Below, one piece after another: positions 51,067 through 60,074 of a stretch of 64,000 nt of DNA (its first letter is position 1; every line of letters starts with the position of its first letter). Position numbers and translations under genes: made by a program. Under the pieces are notes generated by a model. The model was not told the origin of the DNA, searched no databases, and was given only the letters and a program-made list of their open reading frames with translations. The stretch comes from Betaproteobacteria bacterium (GTDB lineage Bacteria; Pseudomonadota; Gammaproteobacteria; Burkholderiales; Burkholderiaceae_C). The DNA is taken from NCBI GenBank assembly GCA_009927195.1, contig RFNL01000372.1, positions 1 through 64,000 on the forward strand, given 5' to 3'.

Positions 51067-51402
51067 ATGGCCACTTCTTTTTCTAATGATTTACCCAGTC
51101 TGACGATTGGTTCCGGGGTGACTGCCAAGGGGATTTTAAATGTTCCCGGGAAAGCAACCATCAACGGAACCATTGAGGGCGAACTGACAGCTGATGAGGT
51201 TCTTGTAGGAGAAACAGGAAAATTTAACGGAAAGTTGAAAGCACGCCGCGTAGAAGTTTTTGGCAAACTTGGCCAAGTCATCGACTGTCAAGAGTCACTG
51301 ATCATCAGACAATCGGGCAAGGTGAATGGAAGGCTCGACTATGCTGAAATAGAGATTGATAAAGGCGGCGAATTTGTTGGACAACTGAATAAACGCAAGT
51401 GA
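51067..51402 (+). CDS. Bactofilin (second copy)
   Basis: 111 residues from the ATG at 51067. AAAGGG lies 10 bases upstream; an in-frame TTG at 51061 is less likely. Repeats as in the first copy: LTIGSGVTAKGILNVPGKAT, INGTIEGELTADEVLVGETG, GRLDYAEIEIDKGGEFVGQL. The two proteins share roughly half of their residues by eye, so they are paralogues, likely forming co-polymers or separate filaments. It is 4 bases from the methyltransferase gene. Confidence 0.95.
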   Translation: MATSFSNDLPSLTIGSGVTAKGILNVPGKATINGTIEGELTADEVLVGETGKFNGKLKARRVEVFGKLGQVIDCQESLIIRQSGKVNGRLDYAEIEIDKGGEFVGQLNKRK

Positions 51403-51406
51403 TCTT

Positions 51407-52159
51407 ATGTCGGGATTGCTGGCATGGCCAATACCTGCATTGCTGATTTGGTCTGTTACCTGGCTTTTGTATATTTTCCTCAGCCATACCTCTCTGGCCA
51501 TGCCCTGGCCCGGATTGATTCCTGTGATTCTGGGCGTTTTTCTGAGTGTTTTGGGCAGCACGCGAATGAGGCAGGCTTTGTTGGCTCTTGGATTTCCCTT
51601 GTCATGGTGGTTGACATCCTCTGTGACTTTACCCGCATGGTTCTGGCTGGCACCGTTGTTTGCGGCACTGCTGGTTTATCCGGTTCATTCATGGAGGGAT
51701 GCCCCCTTATTTCCAACCCCATTACAGGCGCTCATCAAACTTCCTCACAAAGCGCCATTGAAAGCAGGCTCAATCGTATTTGATGCAGGCTGTGGTTTGG
51801 GCGATGGTTTAAAGGCACTCAAACTGGCTTATCCGATGGCAACTTTTTGGGGTGTCGATGCCAGTTGGCCGCTCAGATGGTTGGCGGCTTTGCGTTGTCC
51901 TTGGGCGCGCATCTGGCATGGTGATATTTGGACGCTGTCTTGGCGCCAATGTGACATGGTTTACTTCTTTCAGAGGCCTGAGTCCATGCCCCGTGCTGCC
52001 CAAAAAGCTTTTGACGAACTCAAACCTGGCGCTTGGTTGGTGAGTTTGGAATTTGAGGCCAAGGATTTAATTCCTACTGCGACCATTGAGGCCAGCGCCA
52101 ACAGACCCATCTGGATGTATCAGCAACCCCTGAAATGGGTCCACCAGACTCATGATTGA
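51407..52159 (+). CDS. Membrane-anchored class I SAM methyltransferase
   Basis: 250 residues. Three or so hydrophobic segments in the first 95 residues, then a methyltransferase domain with motif I VFDAGCGLGDGLKAL and an acidic loop FWGVDASWPL, then LKPGAWLVSLEFEAKDLIPT. So the catalytic domain is held on the cytoplasmic face of the membrane. Substrate unknown; a lipid, quinone or protein are candidates. It starts 4 bases after the second bactofilin stop, hence same transcript. Confidence 0.85.
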   Translation: MSGLLAWPIPALLIWSVTWLLYIFLSHTSLAMPWPGLIPVILGVFLSVLGSTRMRQALLALGFPLSWWLTSSVTLPAWFWLAPLFAALLVYPVHSWRDAPLFPTPLQALIKLPHKAPLKAGSIVFDAGCGLGDGLKALKLAYPMATFWGVDASWPLRWLAALRCPWARIWHGDIWTLSWRQCDMVYFFQRPESMPRAAQKAFDELKPGAWLVSLEFEAKDLIPTATIEASANRPIWMYQQPLKWVHQTHD

Positions 52160-52209
52160 TGATGGAAAATTTATTGAGATGAACGTGGTCCAACCCAATT
52201 CAATGGCTT

Positions 52210-52812
52210 ATGCTTTACAACAAAAATGACGCCCAACTGCTTTTGATTTCCTGTCAGCTGTCTGTGCTGCAAAAAAGCTTTGAGGCCGAGGAAATTTCCA
52301 GCCAACTTGTAAAGTTGGTTCGTATTGCAAATATATTTCAATTGCCCATTTGGTCTGTCTTAAATTTACCCAAACTTTGGGGGGCGCAGATAGAAGCATT
52401 AATGCCTTTTTGTCCCCAACCAATAGAAAGCGCATCTTTCAACGCTGTGGATCTGTTGGCACCCATTTTGAATCCCTCTCACAGACCTGTCGGCGGAAAT
52501 GCCCGCAGTCTGCCGAAACATCTTCAAAAGCAGATTGAGCCTGCTGAACCCGAACGCCCTGTCATCGTTTTGGCGGGTTGCATGGTCCACGTGGGCGTGA
52601 TGCAAACTGCTCTTGCACTCATGGATGGCGGATATGAGCCATTGGTCGTGGTCGATGCATGTACCGCACCAAACACGAGAGACAGAGATGCCGCATTTGA
52701 TCGTTTGGCTGCAGCGGGGGTGGAACTCACAACCGTGGAAATGTTGAGCTTGGAGTGGCTTCAATCCACTGAGGCTTCCGAATCCGCTGCCGTGCTCAAT
52801 CAACTCTTCTGA
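52210..52812 (+). CDS. Isochorismatase-family protein, active site altered
   Basis: 200 residues with the YcaC/isochorismatase fold: AGCMVHVGVMQTALALMDGG (nucleophile Cys and its oxyanion loop) and LVVVDACTAPNTRDRDAAFD. At the N-terminus family members carry LLvIDxQ with the catalytic Asp; here the stretch is LLLISCQLSVL, with Ser. The usual Lys region reads IESASFNAV, with Glu. So two of the Asp-Lys-Cys triad look replaced, while the Cys is kept. It may hydrolyse an unusual substrate or be inactive. The gene is followed by sucA after 384 bases. Confidence 0.8.
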   Translation: MLYNKNDAQLLLISCQLSVLQKSFEAEEISSQLVKLVRIANIFQLPIWSVLNLPKLWGAQIEALMPFCPQPIESASFNAVDLLAPILNPSHRPVGGNARSLPKHLQKQIEPAEPERPVIVLAGCMVHVGVMQTALALMDGGYEPLVVVDACTAPNTRDRDAAFDRLAAAGVELTTVEMLSLEWLQSTEASESAAVLNQLF

Positions 52813-53196
52813 AATTTGCCACATAAATGTGGATCGAGAGGGTGGCCAGTCAGGTGGCGTGGCAGAAATTGTCATGACTTTGCCATCTTGATGCTGCCCC
52901 AGAACCAACATGCTATGGGAGTTCGCAAAGCCAATCGCTTTGCATGAAAGCGTAAATTTGACGACATCACCCGGATGGCATGTCCTTCTGCCGTCAAGCA
53001 AATTCGATTTCAATTTCAAAGTAATCAATGGTTAATGTCACAAAATTGGCAGAAACCATGTTGTAAACCGTGCCACAATGACTGCGTACCTAGGCCCTTC
53101 CCAGCCACAGTCGCATCCGCCAATCGGTTAAGCCGTGTCGCGGAAGGTTTCTTTCAACCAACTAATGCTCCCTCAAGGGGGGTGGAGGTCAGCGAA
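52813..53196 (+). promoter_or_regulatory. Leader/promoter region of the sucA operon
   Basis: No credible gene here: the longest reading frames on either strand lack ribosome sites or run antisense into the previous gene. The last 20 bases carry the strong GGTGGAGGTC ribosome site. I see no clear -35/-10 pair, though sucA operons usually have one here. Confidence 0.4.
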
Positions 53197-56076
53197 ATGA
53201 GTGATTCATCGCCTGGCGGCGTGTCCGTCTATCAAGCCTACTCTGGCAATACATACCTTTTTGGCGGCAACGCCCCTTACGTCGAAGAGATGTATGAAAA
53301 TTACCTGACCCATCCAGGTAGCGTTCCTGATTCTTGGCGCTCTTACTTTGATGCGCTTCAGCACATGAATGCGGCCGATGGCAGCCATGCCAAGGATGTG
53401 GCGCACATGCCAGTGATCAATGCTTTTGCTGAGCGCGCAAAGTCAGGCGGTACGCGTGTTGTGATGGCCAGCAATGATGCCGAAATGGGCCGTAAAAGAA
53501 CCGCCGCCCAACAACTGATCGCTGCCTATAGGAACGTTGGGCAAAGATGGGCAAACCTGGATCCACTTCAGAGGACCGAACGCCCCAATATTCCAGAACT
53601 CGAACCAAGTTTCTATGGGTTTGCGGATGCCGATCAAGAAACCATTTTTGATACCAGCAATACCTTTTTTGGCCGCGACAGAATGAGCCTGCGCGAGCTC
53701 ATCAATGCCTTGCGTGAAACATATTGCGGGACATTGGGTTCTGAATACATGTACACCTCTGACATGGTGCAAAAGCGCTGGTGGCAACAAAAGTTGGAAA
53801 GCATACGCAGCAAACCAAATTTCACCGCTGAAAAGAAAAAACATATTTTGGAGAGACTGACCGCTGCTGAAGGTTTGGAGCGTTTCTTGCACACCAAATT
53901 TGTTGGTCAAAAACGCTTCTCTTTGGAAGGTGGTGAAAGTTTCATTGCCGCCATGGATGAGTTGATTCAAGGTGCAGGGTCTTTTGGCGTCCAAGAGGTG
54001 GTCATTGGCATGGCTCACCGCGGGCGCTTGAATGTGTTGGTCAACACCATGGGTAAGTTGCCCAAGGATCTCTTCGCTGAGTTTGATCACACAGCTCCCG
54101 AAGATTTGCCCGCTGGTGATGTCAAATACCACCAAGGCTTTAGCTCTGATGTAACGACCCCAGGTGGGCCGGTACACCTGTCTTTGGCATTTAACCCCTC
54201 TCATTTGGAAATCGTCAATCCCGTGGTTGAGGGGTCGGTTCGCGCTCGAATGGATCGCAGAGGGGACCCTAAAGGCGACCAAGTATTGCCTGTGCTGGTG
54301 CACGGCGATGCCGCATTTGGGGGGCAAGGCGTGAATCAGGAAACCTTGGCTTTGGCCCAAACCAGGGGCTATACCACTGGCGGCACAGTGCACATCATCA
54401 TCAATAACCAAATTGGATTCACCACTTCTGACCCCAGGGACATGCGATCCTCTGTGTTTTGTACCGATATTGTCAAAATGGTTGAGGCCCCTGTTTTGCA
54501 CGTGAATGGTGATGATCCCGAAGCGGTTGTTTTGGCCACTCAACTGGCCCTGGAGTTTCGCATGACCTTCCGCCAAGATGTGGTGGTTGACATTACTTGT
54601 TTCCGCAAGCTGGGACATAACGAGCAAGACACGCCCAGCCTGACCCAACCGTTGATGTACAAAAAAATTGCGTCCCATCCCGGAACCCGCAAACTTTACG
54701 CCGATAGATTGACTGCGCAAGGTTTGGGCGATCAGCTGGGTGACGATATGGTGAAAGCCTATCGTTTGGCCCTGGACGAGGGTAGACACACCACGGATCC
54801 CGTCCTCACCAATTTCAAAACCAAGTTCACAGTGGATTGGTCACCCTACTTGAGTAAAAAATGGACCGATGTGGGAGACACGGCCATACCTTTGGCCGAG
54901 TGGAAGCGACTGGCTGAAAAAATCTCCACTTTACCGTCGACCATCACGCCACATCAATTGGTTAAAAAAGTTTATGACGATCGTGCGGCAATGGGGCGGG
55001 GAGAGATCGCTGTCGATTGGGGCATGGGCGAACACATGGCTTTTGCTTCACTGGTCGCTTCAGGGTTTCCTGTTCGCTTATCGGGCGAAGATTCTGGACG
55101 TGGCACTTTCACCCATCGTCACGCCGTGATCCATGATCAAAATCGTGAAAAATGGGACATAGGCACTTATGTTCCGCTGCAAAACGTCAGCGAAAAGCAA
55201 GCCCCTTTTGTGGTGATTGATTCCATTCTGTCTGAAGAAGCGGTTCTGGGATTTGAGTATGGGTATGCTTCAAACGATCCCAATACCTTGGTCATTTGGG
55301 AGGCTCAATTTGGCGATTTCGCCAACGGTGCACAAGTGGTGATTGATCAATTCATTGCCTCTGGCGAAGTCAAATGGGGCCGTGTGAACGGCATCACCTT
55401 GATGCTGCCCCACGGTTATGAGGGGCAAGGTCCTGAACACAGTTCCGCCAGAGTTGAACGTTTCATGCAATTGGCGGCCGATACCAATATGCAAATTGTT
55501 CAGCCCACCACCGCCAGCCAAATTTTTCATGTGCTGCGCCGCCAAATGGTCCGCAACTTGCGAAAACCATTGATCATCTTCACACCCAAATCCTTGCTCA
55601 GAAACAAAGATGCAGCCTCTCCCATCAATGAGTTCACCAAAGGTGGTTTTCAAACCATCATCCCAGACTCGGATCACGCTTTGGCCGAGAAAGTCACGCG
55701 AGTGGTGATTTGTTCTGGCAAGGTTTATTACGACTTGGCAAAAAAGCGTATAGAAAAAGGTCATGATGACACCGCCTTGTTGAGACTTGAACAGCTGTAC
55801 CCCTTTCCTCACAAAAGCTTTTCTGCCGAACTCAAGAAGTACCCCAACGCTCAGGAAATTGTCTGGTGTCAAGACGAACCTCAAAACCAAGGGGCTTGGT
55901 TTTTCATTCAACACAATCTCTATGAAAACATGTTGGACGGTCAAAAATTGGGTTATGCCGGAAGAGCCGCATCTGCCTCACCAGCAGTGGGTTACTCACA
56001 CCTGCATCAAGATCAGCAAAAAGCGCTGGTGGATGCAGCTTTTTCCAAGCTCAAAGGTTTCATACTTACCAAGTAA
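53197..56076 (+). CDS. sucA: 2-oxoglutarate dehydrogenase E1 component SucA
   Basis: 959 residues starting at the ATG at 53197, preceded by GGAGG; a longer reading from 52975 has unlikely sequence. Motifs: N-terminal YEMYENYLTHPGSVPDSWRS-like segment, HRGRLNVLVNTMGK (ThDP), HGDAAFGGQGVNQETL, NNQIGFTTSD, LPHGYEGQGPEHSSARVERF. This ThDP enzyme decarboxylates 2-oxoglutarate and transfers succinyl to the lipoyl arm of SucB in the TCA cycle. Normal length and no anomalies. Confidence 0.98.
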   Translation: MSDSSPGGVSVYQAYSGNTYLFGGNAPYVEEMYENYLTHPGSVPDSWRSYFDALQHMNAADGSHAKDVAHMPVINAFAERAKSGGTRVVMASNDAEMGRKRTAAQQLIAAYRNVGQRWANLDPLQRTERPNIPELEPSFYGFADADQETIFDTSNTFFGRDRMSLRELINALRETYCGTLGSEYMYTSDMVQKRWWQQKLESIRSKPNFTAEKKKHILERLTAAEGLERFLHTKFVGQKRFSLEGGESFIAAMDELIQGAGSFGVQEVVIGMAHRGRLNVLVNTMGKLPKDLFAEFDHTAPEDLPAGDVKYHQGFSSDVTTPGGPVHLSLAFNPSHLEIVNPVVEGSVRARMDRRGDPKGDQVLPVLVHGDAAFGGQGVNQETLALAQTRGYTTGGTVHIIINNQIGFTTSDPRDMRSSVFCTDIVKMVEAPVLHVNGDDPEAVVLATQLALEFRMTFRQDVVVDITCFRKLGHNEQDTPSLTQPLMYKKIASHPGTRKLYADRLTAQGLGDQLGDDMVKAYRLALDEGRHTTDPVLTNFKTKFTVDWSPYLSKKWTDVGDTAIPLAEWKRLAEKISTLPSTITPHQLVKKVYDDRAAMGRGEIAVDWGMGEHMAFASLVASGFPVRLSGEDSGRGTFTHRHAVIHDQNREKWDIGTYVPLQNVSEKQAPFVVIDSILSEEAVLGFEYGYASNDPNTLVIWEAQFGDFANGAQVVIDQFIASGEVKWGRVNGITLMLPHGYEGQGPEHSSARVERFMQLAADTNMQIVQPTTASQIFHVLRRQMVRNLRKPLIIFTPKSLLRNKDAASPINEFTKGGFQTIIPDSDHALAEKVTRVVICSGKVYYDLAKKRIEKGHDDTALLRLEQLYPFPHKSFSAELKKYPNAQEIVWCQDEPQNQGAWFFIQHNLYENMLDGQKLGYAGRAASASPAVGYSHLHQDQQKALVDAAFSKLKGFILTK

Positions 56077-56157
56077 AAACGCACTTTGGGGGTCTGTCCT
56101 GTGTCCGTCAAGAGGCCTGGATCCCTTTGCCAATGAACAATTTCAGGAAATCAAAAA

Positions 56158-57414
56158 ATGTCTATTGTTGAAGTCAAGGTACCGCAATTATCAGAATCGG
56201 TCGCTGAGGCCACCATGCTTCAGTGGAAAAAGAAGGCTGGCGACCCCGTCGCTGCTGATGAAATTTTGATTGAAATAGAAACGGATAAGGTGGTCTTGGA
56301 GGTTCCCGCCCCATCAGCAGGTGTATTGGCTGAAATCGTTGTGAATGATGGTGAAACGGTCATTGCGGAGCAATTGATAGCACGCATTGACACCGATGGC
56401 AAAGTCTCTGTTCCCAATGCATCCAAAGCAGAGCAACCTGTGGTCAGCGCGCCATCCGCTGTGGCCTCTGTCGCAACTTCCAGTGCTCAAAACAAATCAA
56501 ACGTGGCCATGCCAGCAGCAGCCAAGTTAATGGCTGACCAAGGCATGGCGTCCAACAGCATTTCAGGTTCCGGTAAAGACGGGCGAATCACAAAAGGCGA
56601 TGTATTGGCAGCCGTGGCTTCCACTGCCAAACCAAACGCCAGCGCGGTGATTCCCACTGGTGTCCCGGTCATGGCTTTGCCGCAGGTGACAACGCCTCAA
56701 TTAGACCTGGGTGAACGGCCCGAACAGCGGGTTCCAATGAGTCGTTTGCGTGCGAGGGTGGCGGAGCGCCTGCTGCAGTCCCAGGCAACCAATGCCATCT
56801 TGACCACCTTCAATGAAGTCAACATGGCGCCTGTGATGGAAATGCGCAAGCGCTTTCAAGAAAAATTCGAAAAAGAGCATGGCGTCAAAATTGGATTCAT
56901 GAGTTTTTTCGTCAAGGCAGCGGTACATGCATTGAAAAAATACCCCGTATTGAATGCTTCAGTGGATGGCAGCGATATCGTCTATCACGGCTATTTCGAC
57001 ATTGGAATTGCGGTAGGTTCTCCACGCGGTTTGGTCGTTCCGATCTTGCGCAATGCTGATCAGATGAGTTTTGCTGACATTGAGAAAAAGATTGCTGAGT
57101 TTGGTGTGAAAGCCAGAGACGGAAAACTGGGCATGGAGGAAATGACGGGAGGCACCTTCTCAATCAGCAATGGTGGTACCTTTGGCTCCATGATGTCCAC
57201 GCCCATCATCAACCCGCCCCAGTCGGCTATTTTGGGGGTTCATGCCACCAAAGACCGTGCCATGGTGGAAAACGGTCAAGTGGTGGTCCGTCCCATGAAT
57301 TATTTCGCCATGTCTTATGACCACCGCATCATTGATGGTCGAGAAGCGGTTTTGGGACTGGTGGCCATGAAAGAAGCCCTCGAAGATCCCGCCCGTTTGT
57401 TGTTTGACATCTGA
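56158..57414 (+). CDS. sucB: Dihydrolipoyllysine succinyltransferase SucB (E2)
   Basis: 418 residues. N-terminal lipoyl domain with the lipoylated Lys in [10 protein letters not shown], an Ala-rich hinge, the E3/E1-binding domain ([11 protein letters not shown]...[11 protein letters not shown]), and the catalytic domain with [13 protein letters not shown] (active-site His). Single lipoyl domain, as usual for this E2. It lies 81 bases after sucA. Confidence 0.98.
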   Translation: MSIVEVKVPQLSESVAEATMLQWKKKAGDPVAADEILIEIETDKVVLEVPAPSAGVLAEIVVNDGETVIAEQLIARIDTDGKVSVPNASKAEQPVVSAPSAVASVATSSAQNKSNVAMPAAAKLMADQGMASNSISGSGKDGRITKGDVLAAVASTAKPNASAVIPTGVPVMALPQVTTPQLDLGERPEQRVPMSRLRARVAERLLQSQATNAILTTFNEVNMAPVMEMRKRFQEKFEKEHGVKIGFMSFFVKAAVHALKKYPVLNASVDGSDIVYHGYFDIGIAVGSPRGLVVPILRNADQMSFADIEKKIAEFGVKARDGKLGMEEMTGGTFSISNGGTFGSMMSTPIINPPQSAILGVHATKDRAMVENGQVVVRPMNYFAMSYDHRIIDGREAVLGLVAMKEALEDPARLLFDI

Positions 57415-57425
57415 TTGGATCCGAT

Positions 57426-58853
57426 ATGAGTAAAAAATTTGATGTCATCGTCATCGGTGCTGGCCCAGGTGGTTACATTGCCGCTATTCGCGCCGCACAA
57501 CTTGGACTTCAAGTGGCTTGTATTGACGAATGGAAAAACACCGATGGTGGCCCAGCGCCAGGCGGCACCTGCACCAATGTGGGATGCATTCCCTCCAAAG
57601 CCTTGTTGCAATCTTCTGAGCACTTCGATCACGCCAATCACCACTTCGCTGATCATGGCATATCGGCAACTGGTGTCAAAATGGACGTGGCCAAGATGAT
57701 TGCCCGCAAGGATCATGTTGTAAAACAAAACAACGATGGCATTTTGTATCTGTTCAAGAAAAATAAAGTCACCTTTTTTCACGGGCGTGGCGCTTTTGCC
57801 GGCAATACAGATGCAGGGTATGTGATCCAGGTTTCGGGGGCGACAGAAGAATCCTTGACGGCCCAGCAAATCATCGTTGCCACAGGGTCCAATGCCCGTG
57901 CTTTGCCAGGTGTGCCATTTGATGAAGTCAATATCCTTTCCAATGATGGTGCGCTGCGATTGGGATCGGTACCTAAAAAATTGGTTTTGATCGGTTCCGG
58001 TGTCATCGGATTGGAAATGGGATCGGTGTGGCGTCGTTTGGGTGCGGAGGTAACCATTCTCGAAGGCTTACCCACTTTCCTGGGCGCCGTGGACGAACAA
58101 ATAGCCAAAGAAGCCAAGAAGTCTTTCGACAAACAAGGCCTCAAAATTGAGTTGGGTGTGAAAGTTGGCGAAATAGCCCATGTCAAAAAGGGCGTTACGG
58201 TCAATTACACCAATGACAAAGGGGAAAACTTAAAGCTCGATGCTGACAAACTGATTGTCAGCATAGGCCGAATCCCAAACACCATTGGCCTGAACGCCGA
58301 TGCGGTGGGTTTGCAATTGGACGAAAGAGGCGCGATTCGCGTGGACAATGAATGCAAAACAAACCTTCCTGGTGTATGGGCGGTTGGTGATGTGGTGCGC
58401 GGTCCGATGCTTGCCCACAAAGCCGAGGAGGAGGGGGTGGCGGTGGCCGAGCGCATCGCTGGTCAACACGGGCACGTCAATTTCAATACCATTCCTTGGG
58501 TTATCTATACCAGCCCTGAGATCGCGTGGGTTGGAAGGACCGAGCAACAACTCAAAGCAGATGGCGTGGCTTACAAGTCCGGTTCTTTTCCGTTCTTGGC
58601 TAATGGCCGTGCCCGCGCCCTCGGCGATACCACAGGCATGGTGAAGTTTTTAGCCGATGCCCACAGCGATGAAATCTTGGGTGTCCACATGGTGGGACCC
58701 CAAGTCTCTGAATTGATTGCTGAAGCAGTGGTGGCTATGGAGTTCAAAGCCAGCGCTGAGGACATTGCGCGCATTTGTCATGCTCACCCGTCATTGAGTG
58801 AAGCGACCAAGGAAGCGGCTTTGGCGGTCGATAAGAGAACCCTCAACTTTTAA
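57426..58853 (+). CDS. lpdA: Dihydrolipoyl dehydrogenase LpdA (E3)
   Basis: 475 residues. FAD site [15 protein letters not shown], redox-active disulfide [17 protein letters not shown] site [17 protein letters not shown], and the C-terminal His-Glu pair HAHPSLSEA. Reoxidises the lipoyl arm of SucB and makes NADH. The insert [11 protein letters not shown] before the Cys pair is typical of the betaproteobacterial form. It is followed by a strong terminator. Confidence 0.98.
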   Translation: MSKKFDVIVIGAGPGGYIAAIRAAQLGLQVACIDEWKNTDGGPAPGGTCTNVGCIPSKALLQSSEHFDHANHHFADHGISATGVKMDVAKMIARKDHVVKQNNDGILYLFKKNKVTFFHGRGAFAGNTDAGYVIQVSGATEESLTAQQIIVATGSNARALPGVPFDEVNILSNDGALRLGSVPKKLVLIGSGVIGLEMGSVWRRLGAEVTILEGLPTFLGAVDEQIAKEAKKSFDKQGLKIELGVKVGEIAHVKKGVTVNYTNDKGENLKLDADKLIVSIGRIPNTIGLNADAVGLQLDERGAIRVDNECKTNLPGVWAVGDVVRGPMLAHKAEEEGVAVAERIAGQHGHVNFNTIPWVIYTSPEIAWVGRTEQQLKADGVAYKSGSFPFLANGRARALGDTTGMVKFLADAHSDEILGVHMVGPQVSELIAEAVVAMEFKASAEDIARICHAHPSLSEATKEAALAVDKRTLNF

Positions 58854-58878
58854 TGCATCTCGCACGCTGTCTGGCCTT

Positions 58879-58904
58879 GACCCGCTGTCACCAGCGGGTT
58901 TTTT
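58879..58904 (+). terminator. Intrinsic terminator after lpdA
   Basis: CCCGCTG-TCAC-CAGCGGG, a perfect 7-bp stem with 4-base loop, followed at once by T6. It ends the suc operon 25 bases after the lpdA stop. Confidence 0.92.
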
Positions 58905-58976
58905 CTTGATTGCAACACTCGGCTTGAGTTGTGGCAGACTGCAACATGGTTGCTGTTACAGGTAAATTCATTCGTC

Positions 58977-60074
58977 ATGTCCGTCAAAGATTTATATTTG
59001 CTTGAACTAAACCATCGCGGCCATTTCAGTGATCCTTCGCAGTTAAGGGCCATAGAAGCTTTGGACCGTTGTGCGAATGGATGGGGTATTTACCAGAAAA
59101 AAAGATCAAATGCCCTCAAAAAGCTCATAGCTCACCCCGAAATACCCAAAGGCGTTTATATGTTTGGCGGGGTTGGAAGAGGAAAAAGCTTTTTGATGGA
59201 CTGCTTTTTTAAATTTGTGCCCATAGAGCGCAAAACACGTTTGCATTTTCACGAGTTCATGCGTGAAGTCCATCGCGAACTCCATGATTTGCAAGGCACG
59301 ATCAATCCCTTGGATGAGCTTGGCAAACGAATCTCCAAGCGATACAAACTTATCTGCTTTGATGAATTTCATGTGGCCGATATCACCGATGCAATGATCT
59401 TGCACCGGCTTTTGATCGCAATGTTCAAGCACGGCATTGGTTTTGTGACCACCTCCAATTTCAAGCCTGATGATTTGTACCCCAATGGATTGCACAGAGA
59501 TCGACTTCTTCCAGCGATCGAATTGCTCAATGCCCGTCTGGAGGTGATCAATGTGGACAACGGGACAGATTACAGAATGAACACCTTGGATCAGGCGCAC
59601 CTCTACCATACACCCTTGACCACCAGTGCGAAACAAATGATGTCTGAGACCTTTGATCGACTGGCAGAGTGTCCTGATCAAGGGGCTTCATTGGTCATTG
59701 AGTCACGCACGATTTACGCCATCAGACGAGCCGGCGGCGTAATTTGGTTTGACTTTCATCAGCTTTGCGGTGGTCCGCGTTCACAAAATGACTATCTTGA
59801 AATAGCCGCACAGTTTCACACAGTATTTTTAAGCGATGTCCCCCAAATGTCAGAAGCGATGGCCTCGCAAGCGCGGCGCTTTACATGGCTGATTGATGTC
59901 TTGTATGACAGGCACATCAAACTCATCGTGTCCGCCGAGGTTCTGCCAGAAAGCCTATACGTTCAAGGGCCTCTTTCTCACGAGTTTCCGCGCACGATAT
60001 CCAGGCTGCAAGAGATGCAATCATCTGAATATTTGGCATTGGGACGTCGGGTTGTCGATACGGCTCTGACATGA
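58977..60074 (+). CDS. zapE: Cell division AAA ATPase ZapE (AFG1 family)
   Basis: 365 residues from the ATG at 58977 (MSVKDLYLLELNHRG); an in-frame ATG at 58929 is less likely. Walker A GGVGRGKSFLMDCFF, Walker B LICFDEFHVADITDAM, sensor VTTSNFKPDDLYPNGLHRDR. ZapE destabilises FtsZ polymers and is needed for division under low oxygen or heat. Its stop overlaps the ATG of the helicase gene (ATGA). Confidence 0.95.
   Translation: MSVKDLYLLELNHRGHFSDPSQLRAIEALDRCANGWGIYQKKRSNALKKLIAHPEIPKGVYMFGGVGRGKSFLMDCFFKFVPIERKTRLHFHEFMREVHRELHDLQGTINPLDELGKRISKRYKLICFDEFHVADITDAMILHRLLIAMFKHGIGFVTTSNFKPDDLYPNGLHRDRLLPAIELLNARLEVINVDNGTDYRMNTLDQAHLYHTPLTTSAKQMMSETFDRLAECPDQGASLVIESRTIYAIRRAGGVIWFDFHQLCGGPRSQNDYLEIAAQFHTVFLSDVPQMSEAMASQARRFTWLIDVLYDRHIKLIVSAEVLPESLYVQGPLSHEFPRTISRLQEMQSSEYLALGRRVVDTALT

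Noticed and set aside
52399..53028. A 209-residue - strand ORF over the isochorismatase-like gene and the sucA leader
   Set aside because: Two thirds of it is antisense to a well-supported gene. Only the first 70 residues are in free sequence, and it has no recognisable domain.
52975..53196. N-terminal extension of SucA by 74 residues
   Set aside because: The sequence is Cys/Gln/Asn-rich and unlike SucA. The ATG at 53197 has a strong GGAGG site and the family N-terminus.
53443..54789. 448-residue - strand ORF inside sucA
   Set aside because: It is the antisense shadow of a conserved gene.
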